Of a DNA stretch of 64,000 bases, positions 26,644 to 35,700 are shown piece after piece. This DNA is from Sphingobium sp. KCTC 72723. Its GTDB lineage: Bacteria; Pseudomonadota; Alphaproteobacteria; Sphingomonadales; Sphingomonadaceae. The position numbers and the translations under genes are program-made. The notes below the pieces were generated by a model that did not search any database, was not told where the DNA came from, and saw nothing but the letters and a program-made list of their open reading frames with translations. Position 1 is the first letter of the stretch, and each line of letters begins with the position of its first letter. The stretch covers positions 3,113,501 through 3,177,500 of the forward strand of contig NZ_CP060388.1 of the NCBI RefSeq assembly GCF_014280435.1, read 5' to 3'.

Positions 26644-27697
26644 GGGGCTGGCTGTCCTGTTCCGCTTCCTTGGTGCCTTGATCGTCGGGGCATCGGGCGG
26701 CGCGCTGTTCGCAGGGATGGGCGCGCCGCTGCCCTGGGTGCTGGGTTCCATGGCCGCCTGCGCCATCGCCAGCATATCGGGCCTGCCCATTCAGGCGGCC
26801 GCCGCAACGCGCCGCCCGATGGCGGCCATGATCGGCGTGGTGCTGGGCAGCAGTTTCAGCCCGGCCCTGTTCGCGCACGCAGGCGCATGGGTCGTCCCGC
26901 TGATCGCGCTGCCCTTCTTCCTGACCAGTGCGGCCCTGCTGTGCGTCACCTATTTCCGCAAAGTGGCCGGGTTCGATCCGGCGACCGCCTATTTTGCCGG
27001 GATGCCCGGCGGCATCGCCGAAATGGTGGTGATGGGCGGGGAACGCGGCGCGGACGAGCGGATGGTGGGATTGATCCACGGCGCGCGCATCTTTCTGGTC
27101 GTTTTCATCCTGCCCTTTTTGATCCGGCTCTATCATGGGCCGGGTGGCACCGTTGTGGCGACGCCGGTGACGGGCGATGTCGCCGACTGGTCACTGCTCG
27201 GCTGGGCATCGGGCTGCATCATCGTCGGGCTGGCGCTGGGCCGCCTGTTGCGTCTGCCCGCATGGCATCTGGTCGGGCCGCTGGCGGTGAGCGCCGCCGT
27301 GCATATGAGCGGCCTTGCCGATTTCCGCGTGCCATCATGGGCGCTGGCCGCCGCGCAGGTCGGGCTGGGCGCGACCATTGGCTGCCGCTTCGTTGGCCTG
27401 CGCCTGCCCGTGCTGCTCCGCACGCTGTTGCTGGCGGCGGGATCGACCGTCATTTTGCTGGCGGTCACGTTCGTCTGGGCGGCGGGGGTCAGCGCGCTGA
27501 CCGGGATCGACCCGGTGCTGCTGACCTTGGCCTATTCGCCCGGCGGCCTTGCCGAAATGAGCATCGTCGCGCTCAGCCTGGCGCTGGAGCCGGGCTTCAT
27601 CATCGTCCACCACCTGACCCGCGTCGTGCTGGTGCTGGTCGGCGCGCCGATAGGCTTTACGGCAGCAGCGTCATCAGCCCGGTCGCCGGATCGGTAA
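26636..27697 (+). CDS. AbrB-family integral membrane protein
   Basis: 353 residues, about 9-10 hydrophobic segments. The internal duplication of the AbrB membrane family is visible: ATAYFAGMPGGIAEMVVMGG in the first half and TLAYSPGGLAEMSIVALSLAL in the second. Function in this family is poorly defined (regulator or transporter-like). The start is TTG at 26636, overlapping the CitMHS gene by 8 nt; no strong ribosome-binding site is seen, consistent with coupling. Its 3' end overlaps the convergent terC-like gene by 41 nt. Confidence 0.85.
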   Translation: MHKGLAVLFRFLGALIVGASGGALFAGMGAPLPWVLGSMAACAIASISGLPIQAAAATRRPMAAMIGVVLGSSFSPALFAHAGAWVVPLIALPFFLTSAALLCVTYFRKVAGFDPATAYFAGMPGGIAEMVVMGGERGADERMVGLIHGARIFLVVFILPFLIRLYHGPGGTVVATPVTGDVADWSLLGWASGCIIVGLALGRLLRLPAWHLVGPLAVSAAVHMSGLADFRVPSWALAAAQVGLGATIGCRFVGLRLPVLLRTLLLAAGSTVILLAVTFVWAAGVSALTGIDPVLLTLAYSPGGLAEMSIVALSLALEPGFIIVHHLTRVVLVLVGAPIGFTAAASSARSPDR

Positions 27698-28313
27698 AGC
27701 CTTCATAGATCATCTTGCCCGCGACATAGAGGATGACGAGCAGGCCGACATAGGCGATCGCGCGATACCGTTCGATGACGCGGGCCAACAGGTTGGCGGC
27801 AATACCCATCAACGCGACGGACAGGACCAGCCCGATGACGAGGATGCCGGGATGGTCGCGCGCCGCGCCCGCGACGGCCAGCACATTGTCCAAACTCATG
27901 CTGACATCGGCAATGGCGACGGCCCATGCCGCCTGGGCAAAGCCCTTGGGTGCGGCATTGCCGGCTATGTCCTGCGCATCTTCCGCCGCGCCACCCGACC
28001 GCAGTTCGCGCCACATTTTCCACGCGACCCACACCAGCAGCAACCCGCCGGCAAAGACGAGGCCGACCAGCTGCATCAACTGCGTCACCAGCAGGGCGAA
28101 GGCGATGCGCAGCACCAGCGCGGCGATGACGCCGATGGCGATCACCTTGCGCCGCGATGCTGGCGGCAGGCCCGCTGCCAATGCGCCCACGACGATGGCA
28201 TTGTCCGCTGCCAGCATGATGTCGATCAGCACGACCTGACCAAAGGCCGCGAGCGTCGCTGCCGTGCCAAGGTTGGAAAAATCCGCGACGATATGGTGCC
28301 AGATTTCGGTCAT
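27657..28313 (-). CDS. TerC family integral membrane protein (YjbE-like)
   Basis: 218 residues, about 7 membrane segments. Conserved acidic-in-membrane motifs are seen twice: LIDIMLAADNAIVVGALA near the N-terminus and AIADVSMSLDNVLAVAGAA in the middle. TerC proteins are linked to metal (manganese) efflux or metalation of exported proteins. It is a single gene, convergent with the AbrB-type gene and overlapping it by 41 nt. Confidence 0.9.
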   Translation of the reverse strand: MTEIWHHIVADFSNLGTAATLAAFGQVVLIDIMLAADNAIVVGALAAGLPPASRRKVIAIGVIAALVLRIAFALLVTQLMQLVGLVFAGGLLLVWVAWKMWRELRSGGAAEDAQDIAGNAAPKGFAQAAWAVAIADVSMSLDNVLAVAGAARDHPGILVIGLVLSVALMGIAANLLARVIERYRAIAYVGLLVILYVAGKMIYEGFTDPATGLMTLLP

Positions 28314-28398
28314 GTGTCAGTCGCCCCTTGCCTGTCGCGCGTTCGGCCGGGGCTTTAGGAAGTCAAGCTGTCACCAGCCTTTCAGCCGGAGCGGGAAG

Positions 28399-28432
28399 AA
28401 AGGGGGCAGCCGCGTCATGCGACCGCCCCTTT
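28399..28432 (-). terminator. Probable rho-independent terminator after the FG-GAP gene
   Basis: Read on the minus strand, a hairpin with AAAGGGG/CCCCTTT outer arms and a G/C inner stem is followed by TTTCTT. It lies 24 nt beyond the end of the FG-GAP gene. Confidence 0.5.
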
Positions 28433-28456
28433 CCGCTACCGCCACGTCGCGGGCTG

Positions 28457-29956
28457 TTACTTGCTTTCGGTCACGATCAGCGATTTGCCTGCATATTGGC
28501 CGGGCTTTACGTTGCGAATGGTCTGGAGCTTGCGGCCCTTCGCGCCCATCCATGTGACTTCGACCGTGACTGGCTCCAGAGTCTTGAGGCCGAAATGCAC
28601 CGGCGCGGCATTTTCCGAATTATAGCCATCGCCGGTCGATAGTTGCCGGGTCGCGACGATCTTGCCCGCCTTGTCGTAGAGGCGCACTTCGGCCCCCATG
28701 CGCGTGAAGCGCCCCTTGGCGTCGAGCAGCAGCACCGACAGGCTGCGCTTCGCAGCGGCAGGGGCCATGTCGTTGTGGAACAGGAAATGGCCGCCCTTGT
28801 CGGTGTAACCACGCATCACCGACAGGTCGATCGCGCCGTCGCGGTCATAATCGACCCATTGCACGCCATGATCGCCGACATTGATTTTCGAGGTGGGGGT
28901 CAGGACGTTGACGAAGCCCTTGCCCGCTTCATTGTGGAACAGGCTGTTTTTGGGCTGCTGCTGGTTACGTTCGCCGGTGTAGGATGTGACGAACAGGTCG
29001 ATGAAGCCGTCATTGTCATAATCGCCCCACACCGCGCCCACCGCATGATTTTCGATGCCGACGCCCATATCCTTGGCGACGTTGGTGAAACTGCCATCGC
29101 CATTATTGTGATACAGCGCGTTCACGCCATAATTGGGGACGAACAGGTCGAGATGGCCGTCATTGTCATAATCGCCCACGGCGCAACCGACACCGCCTTC
29201 TTCCTTTGTCCGCCCCGGATTGTCGAGACCAATGGATGCGGCGACATCGACGAAGCCGGTCCCATCGTTGCGCCATAGCGAATCGGGTGCGCCCGACTGG
29301 TTTGCCAGAAACACGTCGAGATCACCGTCGCGGTCATAATCGAACCAGCAGGCACCGACCGTGGGGCGTGTGTCCGACGGGCCAGTCCCGGCAAAAACCT
29401 GCGTAAACTTGCCGCCGTCATTGCGGAACAGCGCGTTGGCGCCAATGCGGTTGGCGGAGTAAACGTCCAGATCGCCGTCATTGTCATAGTCGATCCAGCT
29501 AGTCTGCCGCGCCGACCGGCCAGGGATGGTGAGGCCCAGTTCCGGCGCGACATTGGTAAATGCCTTGCCGCCCTTATTATGGAAAACCAGGCTCAGCTGG
29601 TCGGGCATGGTCGCCCCGCCCAGCAGGTCGGCCCAGCCATCGCCGTCATAATCGCCCCAAGCCACGCCGCGCATTTCCGGGCCGGATGTGGGCAGGCCCA
29701 GTTGCGGCCCGACATTGACGAAATGCCCCTTGTCATTGCGATAGAGGCGAATGTCGCCGCCCTTCAGCGACACGGCCAGATCCAGATCGCCGTCGCGGTC
29801 GAAATCGGCCCAGCTGTTGGACAGCGACCCGGCAATGGCGAAATCGGCGGTCTGGACCGACGTGAACGCTGGTTCTGCCGGTGTTTGGGCCTGTGCCGCC
29901 TGGGCGAGCAGCAGGAAGGGCAGCGTATGGCAAAGTGTGCGGGTCAATGACGGCAT
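28457..29956 (-). CDS. Secreted FG-GAP/VCBS-repeat protein with ASPIC/UnbV C-terminal domain
   Basis: 499 residues with a signal peptide ending QAAQAQ. Seven calcium-binding DxDxDG-type loops are visible (DFDRDGDLDL, DYDGDGWADL, DYDNDGDLDV, DYDRDGDLDV, DYDNDGHLDL, DYDNDGFIDL, DYDRDGAIDL), implying a seven-bladed integrin-alpha-like propeller. The C-terminus has the ASPIC/UnbV pattern (GAEVRLYDKAG, GYNSENAAPVHFGLK). Likely periplasmic or surface-bound. It is the last gene after FecI, FecR and the MHS transporter, with an AAGGGGGA ribosome-binding site. Role unknown. Confidence 0.88.
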   Translation of the reverse strand: MPSLTRTLCHTLPFLLLAQAAQAQTPAEPAFTSVQTADFAIAGSLSNSWADFDRDGDLDLAVSLKGGDIRLYRNDKGHFVNVGPQLGLPTSGPEMRGVAWGDYDGDGWADLLGGATMPDQLSLVFHNKGGKAFTNVAPELGLTIPGRSARQTSWIDYDNDGDLDVYSANRIGANALFRNDGGKFTQVFAGTGPSDTRPTVGACWFDYDRDGDLDVFLANQSGAPDSLWRNDGTGFVDVAASIGLDNPGRTKEEGGVGCAVGDYDNDGHLDLFVPNYGVNALYHNNGDGSFTNVAKDMGVGIENHAVGAVWGDYDNDGFIDLFVTSYTGERNQQQPKNSLFHNEAGKGFVNVLTPTSKINVGDHGVQWVDYDRDGAIDLSVMRGYTDKGGHFLFHNDMAPAAAKRSLSVLLLDAKGRFTRMGAEVRLYDKAGKIVATRQLSTGDGYNSENAAPVHFGLKTLEPVTVEVTWMGAKGRKLQTIRNVKPGQYAGKSLIVTESK

Positions 29957-29975
29957 GGAAAATCCCCCTTTTGTG

Positions 29976-31277
29976 TCAGATGCGGCTGGTGGTGCGGGTG
30001 TCGGGCATACGCAGGTAGACGATCAGCGACACGCCGATCATGGCCGTGACGTACCAGAAGAAGCCTTGTTCGATTCCGGCCTGCTTCATCCAGAGCGCGG
30101 CATATTCCGCCGTTCCGCCGAACAGCGTGTTGGCCAGCGCATAGGGCAGGGCGACGCCAAGCGTGCGGATATGGGCGGGAAACAGCTCTGCCTTCACGAT
30201 GGCGTTGATCGACGTATAGCCGGTGACGATCACCAGCCCCGACAGGACCAGCAGGAACGCACCGAAGGAGGATGTGACAGTCTGTAACCGGGTGAAGATC
30301 AGCGTCGTGAACAACACGCCGCTGATGCCGAAACCAAGCAACAGCGGCTTGCGCCCGATCCGGTCGGACAGCCATCCCGCCATGGGTTGCAACAGCATGT
30401 AGATGAACAGCGCCGACGCCATGATCGCGGTCGCGGTCTGGCGACCAAAACCTGCGCTATTGACCAGGAATTTCTGCATATAGGTGCTGTAGGCGTAGAA
30501 GGCGAGCGTGCCGCCAGCGGTCAGCGCCATCACCAGCAGCACTTCGCGCGGGTGGCGGCGGATGAGATTCCAGCCGCTCGATGCGGGCTGTTCCTTGACT
30601 GCCGCGCTTTCCTCATAGGCTTGCGTTTCGCGCAGGCCACGGCGCAGGCGATAGACGCCGATCGCCATCAGTCCCCCCACGAAAAAGGGGATGCGCCAGC
30701 CCCAGCTTTCCAGTTGCAGTTCGGTCAACGCCACCTGCAACAGCAGCAACATGCACAGGGCCAGCAACTGCCCGGCGATCAGCGTGACATATTGGAAACT
30801 GGAAAAGAAACCGCGCTGGTCGCTCTGCGCCATTTCGGACAGGTACGTCGCGCTGGCCCCATATTCGCCGCCGACCGACAATCCCTGCATCAACCGCGCG
30901 ACCAGCAACAGGGCAGGGGCGGCCACGCCGATACTGTCATAGCCCGGAATCGCTGCGATCATCAGCGATCCGCCGCCCATCAGCATGACCGACACGGTCA
31001 ACCCCGCCTTGCGGCCCTTGCGGTCGGCATAAATGCCCATGATCCACGCGCCGATCGGCCGCATCAGGAAACCGACGGCAAAGATGGCCGCCGCGCTCAA
31101 AAGTTGTGCGGTGCTGTCATCCGACGGAAAGAAAACCGGCGCGAAATAGAGTGTGAAGGCGGAATAGACATACCAGTCATACCATTCGATCAGATTGCCG
31201 ATCGACCCGCCGATGATGGACCGCAGCCTGTCCTGTCGGGAGATATAGGCGGGTGTAAGCGAAGGCACATGTTCCAT
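29976..31277 (-). CDS. MFS transporter, metabolite:H+ symporter (KgtP/ProP-like) family
   Basis: About 433 residues, 12 membrane segments. The family marker GNLIEWYDWYVYSAFTLYFAPVFF is near the N-terminus, then GFLMRPIGAWIMG, DRKGRKAGL and LMQGLSVGGEYGASATYLSEM. The MHS family takes up organic acids, betaines and similar compounds. I place the start at ATG 31277 (MEHVPSL); an in-frame GTG at 31304 closer to the FecR stop is possible. It lies between fecR and the FG-GAP gene, apparently in one operon. Confidence 0.9.
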   Translation of the reverse strand: MEHVPSLTPAYISRQDRLRSIIGGSIGNLIEWYDWYVYSAFTLYFAPVFFPSDDSTAQLLSAAAIFAVGFLMRPIGAWIMGIYADRKGRKAGLTVSVMLMGGGSLMIAAIPGYDSIGVAAPALLLVARLMQGLSVGGEYGASATYLSEMAQSDQRGFFSSFQYVTLIAGQLLALCMLLLLQVALTELQLESWGWRIPFFVGGLMAIGVYRLRRGLRETQAYEESAAVKEQPASSGWNLIRRHPREVLLVMALTAGGTLAFYAYSTYMQKFLVNSAGFGRQTATAIMASALFIYMLLQPMAGWLSDRIGRKPLLLGFGISGVLFTTLIFTRLQTVTSSFGAFLLVLSGLVIVTGYTSINAIVKAELFPAHIRTLGVALPYALANTLFGGTAEYAALWMKQAGIEQGFFWYVTAMIGVSLIVYLRMPDTRTTSRI

Positions 31278-31315
31278 GCCCGTTGAAACGGGCGGCCCGC
31301 GCACTTCTGCTAATC

Positions 31316-32278
31316 TTATTCGTCGGATACCAGAATGACCGAATTGTCGCTGCCCGCCACCGCGCGCACGCCAAAGCCGCTTTGCAGCGCCTGAACGAAA
31401 TCTTCCGACCGGTCGAGGCGGAATGCGCCACCCACGCGCAGGCTGGCGATGGCCGGATCGCCGATTACCAGCGGGGTGGCGCGGTAACGGTTGAACTCTT
31501 CCACCGCCTGCGCCAGCGTATCACCATCGAACTGGACCAGCCCGTCCTGCCAGGAAATGCGCTGGCGGATCTTGGCCGGTTCGATTGGGGTTACGGCTAT
31601 GCCGCCGCTGCGCACGGCGGCGCTCTTGCCGCTGGCAATGCGCCGCACCACCGACCCGCCATTGCTGACCGCGACGATCCCCTCGATCACGGTCAACTCG
31701 GTCAGGTCCGTGCGCAGCCGCACGTTGAACATGGTGCCGACCGCGCGCACCTGCGTCCCGTTGGCTTCCACGATGAAGGGCCGCTTGCCATCATGGGCGA
31801 CGTCGAACCGCGCTTCCCCCTTTAGCAGGCGGATGGAGCGGATATTCTCGCGCAGGGCGACTTCCACCGAACTGTTGGTGTTGAGGTGGATGGACGACCC
31901 GTCGGCCAGCTTCACCGTGCGGGTTTCGCCCAATGCCGTGCGATAGCGATCGACCGTGCCGACCAGCCGCAACGCCACCGTGCCTGCCACCCCGATGCAC
32001 GCCGCCGCCGTCAGGCCCATCCAAAGGTTGCGGCGGCTCATCAGGGCGACGGGCATCGTTACGGGCGGGCTATCGTCCAGGTCGGGCGCGGCCATGCGCC
32101 CGGCGGGCAGTTCGTGCAGCCGTTCGGTCAGCTCCCATCCCGCCTCCGCCTTGGCAAAGGCAAAACCATGGGCAGGGTCCAGCGCGACCCAGGCATAGGC
32201 ATCGGCCCAGTCGTCGGCATCGTCGCTGGCGCGCGCCTTAAGGAACAGACGTGCCGCTTCGGCTTCGACCGCCTGCAT
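31316..32278 (-). CDS. FecR-family anti-sigma/sigma regulator
   Basis: Inner-membrane partner of a FecI-type sigma factor. It has an N-terminal DUF4880-like cytoplasmic helix region (EAARLFLKARASDDADDWADAYAWV), one membrane segment (LWMGLTAAACIGVAGTVAL) and a periplasmic FecR domain (GETRTVKLADGSSIHLNTNSS; VEANGTQVRAVGTMFNVR) with a C-terminal DUF4974/STN-like part. I choose ATG 32278 (MQAVEAEAARL) with GGAGG upstream; ATG 32338 would overlap fecI by 101 nt. It should receive its signal from an STN domain of an outer-membrane receptor. Confidence 0.9.
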   Translation of the reverse strand: MQAVEAEAARLFLKARASDDADDWADAYAWVALDPAHGFAFAKAEAGWELTERLHELPAGRMAAPDLDDSPPVTMPVALMSRRNLWMGLTAAACIGVAGTVALRLVGTVDRYRTALGETRTVKLADGSSIHLNTNSSVEVALRENIRSIRLLKGEARFDVAHDGKRPFIVEANGTQVRAVGTMFNVRLRTDLTELTVIEGIVAVSNGGSVVRRIASGKSAAVRSGGIAVTPIEPAKIRQRISWQDGLVQFDGDTLAQAVEEFNRYRATPLVIGDPAIASLRVGGAFRLDRSEDFVQALQSGFGVRAVAGSDNSVILVSDE

Positions 32279-32852
32279 TTCCTCCGCGCTTTTGTAGCGA
32301 CCAACCAAAACCAGAACCCTCAAACTGCCCGATGGCATCCATTATCTTCACAGCGGCCCGCGTCAAATGCTTGTCTACCGTGAATACGGAGAGCTGCATC
32401 TCCTCTGCTATCTCCTTGACAGATTTGCCATGAACGCGCCGCGCGATGAAGGCGCGGCGGCATTGGGGTGGCAATGTGTCGAGTATAGCCTGAAGATGGC
32501 GCAATTCGTCGCGCGCGTGCAGCGCTTCTTCGGTCGAATGGTCCGCGTGCAATATGTCCAGATCCGCCACCAGTTCCAGCGAGACGATCTTTTCGCGGCG
32601 CGCTTCGTCGATCAACAGGTTGCGGGCGATCTGAAACAGGAACGCCTTGCCGGTCTGGGTGCGCGATATGTCGCCATTGGCATAGGCGCGGGTCATGCAC
32701 TCGGCGACCATGTCGTCCACCTCGCAACTGCGCGGCATGACCCGGCGCAGGCGGGATCGCAACGCGCCTTCATGCGGTAATATGGCCAGCTTGAACCAAT
32801 CCAGCCTGGCCCTGATCGATTCTACGTCCACGCTATTCCCCTGTTTTCCCAT
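32238..32852 (-). CDS. FecI-family ECF sigma factor
   Basis: 204 residues. Region 2: EVDDMVAECMTRAYANGD, FLFQIARNLLIDEARR. Region 4: LDTLPPQCRRAFIARRVHGKSVKEIAEEMQLS, TVDKHLTRAA. It is encoded with FecR and divergent from a TonB receptor 163 bp away, the usual iron-starvation sigma arrangement. The last 25 residues run past region 4 and overlap the start of fecR. Confidence 0.92.
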   Translation of the reverse strand: MGKQGNSVDVESIRARLDWFKLAILPHEGALRSRLRRVMPRSCEVDDMVAECMTRAYANGDISRTQTGKAFLFQIARNLLIDEARREKIVSLELVADLDILHADHSTEEALHARDELRHLQAILDTLPPQCRRAFIARRVHGKSVKEIAEEMQLSVFTVDKHLTRAAVKIMDAIGQFEGSGFGWSLQKRGGNAGGRSRSGTSVP

Positions 32853-33015
32853 TCGTGTCCCGCGCCGCTCGCACCGTGCCGACCGGCAGGAACCGGATTG
32901 GCGATAGGGCCGGGATGGGCGTCACGAAAATGAGATATTCTCAAGCGTCACTAGCAGAAACGCGACCAGCCCCCGTTTCCACCATCAGGACGTTCAAAAA
33001 TTGCATGGGGGCATG

Positions 33016-35631
33016 ATGACACGAAATTTTATGCGTTTGGCTGGCTATGTCGCGGCGGTGGCCGCTACGGTTCCTGCGGTGGCGTCGGAACCTGCGAATA
33101 TTGGCGTAACGGGGCAGTCGTCCCACGCCGCGCTGGCAGTATCGCTGGCGGCCAGCGCCACGCCCGGCGTTACCGGCCTGCCCTATGCGATGCAGGCCGC
33201 AGCGCCGCAGACCAGCAGCAATGCCAATGAACAGGCGCCCGGCGACGCCATCGTCGTCACCGGATCACGCGGGCAGGCCCGCACCGTGACCGACAGCCCG
33301 ACCCCGATCGACGTGATTTCCGGCGCGGACCTTGCCCGCACCGGCAAAGCAGGCATTTTCCAGGCGCTCAATACGCTGGTCCCGTCCTTCAACCTGCCAG
33401 TGCGGGCAGGCGGCGCGACGTCCACGGTCATCGCGACCGGCGGCCTGCGCGGCCTCAATCCCGATCAGGCGTTGATATTGGTCAATGGCAAGCGGCGGCA
33501 CAAGACGTCGCTCATCAATGCGGTGTCCACGCTTTATAACGGTTCCGTCCCGTCCGATCTGGACATGATCCCCACTTCGGCGGTCGACCATATCGAAGTG
33601 CTGCGCGATGGCGCTGCCGCGCAATATGGGTCCGACGCGATTGCCGGCGTCATCAACATCATCCTGAAGGACGATGCCAGTGGCGGATCGGCCAATGTCA
33701 CGGCAGGTCAGAATTTCGACCGTTCCGATGGCGAACTTTATCAGGCGGACCTGAATTTCGGCATGAAGCTGGGCGAAAGCGGCTTCGCCAACTTCTCGGT
33801 CAACCTCAAGAAGCAGGAGATGTCCAACCGCGCATTGCCGCTGGCCGATTGTTCGGTGACGGCGACGACCACCTGCCTCTACCCCCTCGTCAGTGGCAGG
33901 CTGGACCCGCGCGACGCGGCAGCGGTCGGGACCGAACGGATCGTTACCACCAGCTTTGGCGTGATGCCATCGCGCAGCATCAGCACCGCACTCAACGCAG
34001 GCTATGACCTTGGCGGGGTGCAGCTTTATGCGTTCGGCACCTACGGCCAGCGCCGCTCGGACCTGTGGTACAGCTATCGCTATCCCAAGGACGTCAACAA
34101 CGTCATGGGCATCTACCCCAATGGCTATCGCCCCCATGTCATGATCGATGAGGAGGATTTCGAATTCACCGTCGGCGCAAAGGGTGAGATTGCCGGGTGG
34201 GACTGGGATCTGTCGACCGGCTATGGCCGCAATCGCGCGCGCCAGTCGTCGGAAGGCACCGTCAACCCGACGCTGGGCGTCCTCAGCCCGACCGAATTCT
34301 ATATCGGCACGCTCAAATCGTCGGAATTCGTCACTTCGCTCGACCTGACGCGCGGCTATGATGTCGGCGGTGGCAATCTTCAGGTTTCGGCAGGCGCGCA
34401 GCAGCGCCACGAACGCTACCAGACCTTCGCGGGCGATCCGGCCAGCTATTCGGTGGGCAGTTTCATCACCACGGGCATGACGCCGGGCGCACAAAGTTCG
34501 GCCGGGTTCCAGCCGAGCGACGCGGCCTATATGTCGCGCGACAATTATGCCGTCTATGGCGATGTCGCCTGGGATCCCAGCAGCGCCATCACCATCGGCG
34601 CGGCGGCCCGTTTCGAACATTATGACGACGGCAGCGGCAATACGCTGATCTGGAAGGTCAATGGCCGCTACGCCATTGCGCCGTGGATCGCGCTGCGTGC
34701 GGCGGCCAACACCGGCTTCCGCGCACCGGCGGTCGCGCAGCAAATCTACACCCAGACCACCAACCAGTTCCGCACCGTCAATGGCGTGAACAACGTCCTG
34801 CTTCAGATCAAGACGCTGGCCGTCAACGATCCCGCCGCCGTCGCGCTGGGTGCCGAACCGTTGCAACCGGAAAAATCGTTCAACATTTCGGGCGGCATCG
34901 TGCTGACGCCTCTGCCCAATTTCAACCTGACGATCGACGCCTACCAGATCGACGTGGACGATCGCATTTCCATTACCAGCACGCTGACCGGCACGGCGGT
35001 ATCCAACATCCTGATCGCCAGCGGCATCCCGGCGTCGCAGGCGAATACTTTGTCGGCGCAATATTATACCAACGCGCTCGACACCCGCACACGCGGCATC
35101 GACGTGGTGGCATCCTATCGCCACACCCTGTTCGACACCGCCAATATGCAATGGAATCTGGGTTTCAACTATAACAAGACGACCATCACCCACATCATCG
35201 ACAACCCGCCCGAACTTAGCACGATCAGCTTCGAACTGTTCGACCGCGCCCGGCGCAGCAACATGACCACCAACCTGCCGCGCACGAAATTGTCGATCAG
35301 CAACCTGACCACGCTGGGTGATTTCACCCTGTCGTCGCGCATGACCCGGTTCGGCAGTTTCCGGGTGCTGCAAAATGGCGTGACCAGCGGCGGCGTGACC
35401 ACTTACCCCAATGACCGCAGCTATGGGGCGAAGTGGATCGCGGATCTGGAAGGAAGCTGGCAGGTGACGCCAGCGGTCAACCTGGCGATCGGCGCGAATA
35501 ATCTGTTCAACACCTACCCCGACGAAACGGGCCAGATCAGCGCGACTCTGGGGCAGGGTGCCTATCCCGGCACGTCGCCCATCGGTTTCACCGGCGGCTT
35601 CTACTACGCCCGTGTCGGCGTGAATTTCTGA
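33016..35631 (+). CDS. TonB-dependent receptor, paralogue of the 17.3-kb receptor, lacking a clear STN domain
   Basis: 871 residues. The signal peptide ends near PAVASE. The next 50-odd residues, where an STN domain would be, are short and degenerate (IGVTGQSSHAAL... ), then the TonB box/plug begins (GDAIVVTGSRGQARTVTD; LILVNGKRRHKTSLIN; YGSDAIAGVINIILKDD). The barrel ends ARVGVNF. It shares long near-identical stretches with the 17319-20135 receptor. The start at ATG 33016 has GGGGG 4 nt upstream. It is divergent from fecIR and is followed by the acylase gene. Confidence 0.93.
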   Translation: MTRNFMRLAGYVAAVAATVPAVASEPANIGVTGQSSHAALAVSLAASATPGVTGLPYAMQAAAPQTSSNANEQAPGDAIVVTGSRGQARTVTDSPTPIDVISGADLARTGKAGIFQALNTLVPSFNLPVRAGGATSTVIATGGLRGLNPDQALILVNGKRRHKTSLINAVSTLYNGSVPSDLDMIPTSAVDHIEVLRDGAAAQYGSDAIAGVINIILKDDASGGSANVTAGQNFDRSDGELYQADLNFGMKLGESGFANFSVNLKKQEMSNRALPLADCSVTATTTCLYPLVSGRLDPRDAAAVGTERIVTTSFGVMPSRSISTALNAGYDLGGVQLYAFGTYGQRRSDLWYSYRYPKDVNNVMGIYPNGYRPHVMIDEEDFEFTVGAKGEIAGWDWDLSTGYGRNRARQSSEGTVNPTLGVLSPTEFYIGTLKSSEFVTSLDLTRGYDVGGGNLQVSAGAQQRHERYQTFAGDPASYSVGSFITTGMTPGAQSSAGFQPSDAAYMSRDNYAVYGDVAWDPSSAITIGAAARFEHYDDGSGNTLIWKVNGRYAIAPWIALRAAANTGFRAPAVAQQIYTQTTNQFRTVNGVNNVLLQIKTLAVNDPAAVALGAEPLQPEKSFNISGGIVLTPLPNFNLTIDAYQIDVDDRISITSTLTGTAVSNILIASGIPASQANTLSAQYYTNALDTRTRGIDVVASYRHTLFDTANMQWNLGFNYNKTTITHIIDNPPELSTISFELFDRARRSNMTTNLPRTKLSISNLTTLGDFTLSSRMTRFGSFRVLQNGVTSGGVTTYPNDRSYGAKWIADLEGSWQVTPAVNLAIGANNLFNTYPDETGQISATLGQGAYPGTSPIGFTGGFYYARVGVNF

Positions 35632-35644
35632 TCGAAAGACATGG

Positions 35645-35678
35645 ATGCGCCGTTCCGCTGGATGATGGAGCGGCGCAT
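35645..35678 (+). terminator. Hairpin between the receptor and the acylase gene
   Basis: ATGCGCCGTTCC and GGAGCGGCGCAT form a 12-bp stem with one G-U pair, 13 nt after the receptor stop. Without a T-run it may attenuate or stabilise rather than terminate. It also argues that the acylase starts downstream of it. Confidence 0.4.
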
Positions 35679-35700
35679 ATTCTGCAATGACGGGAGAATG

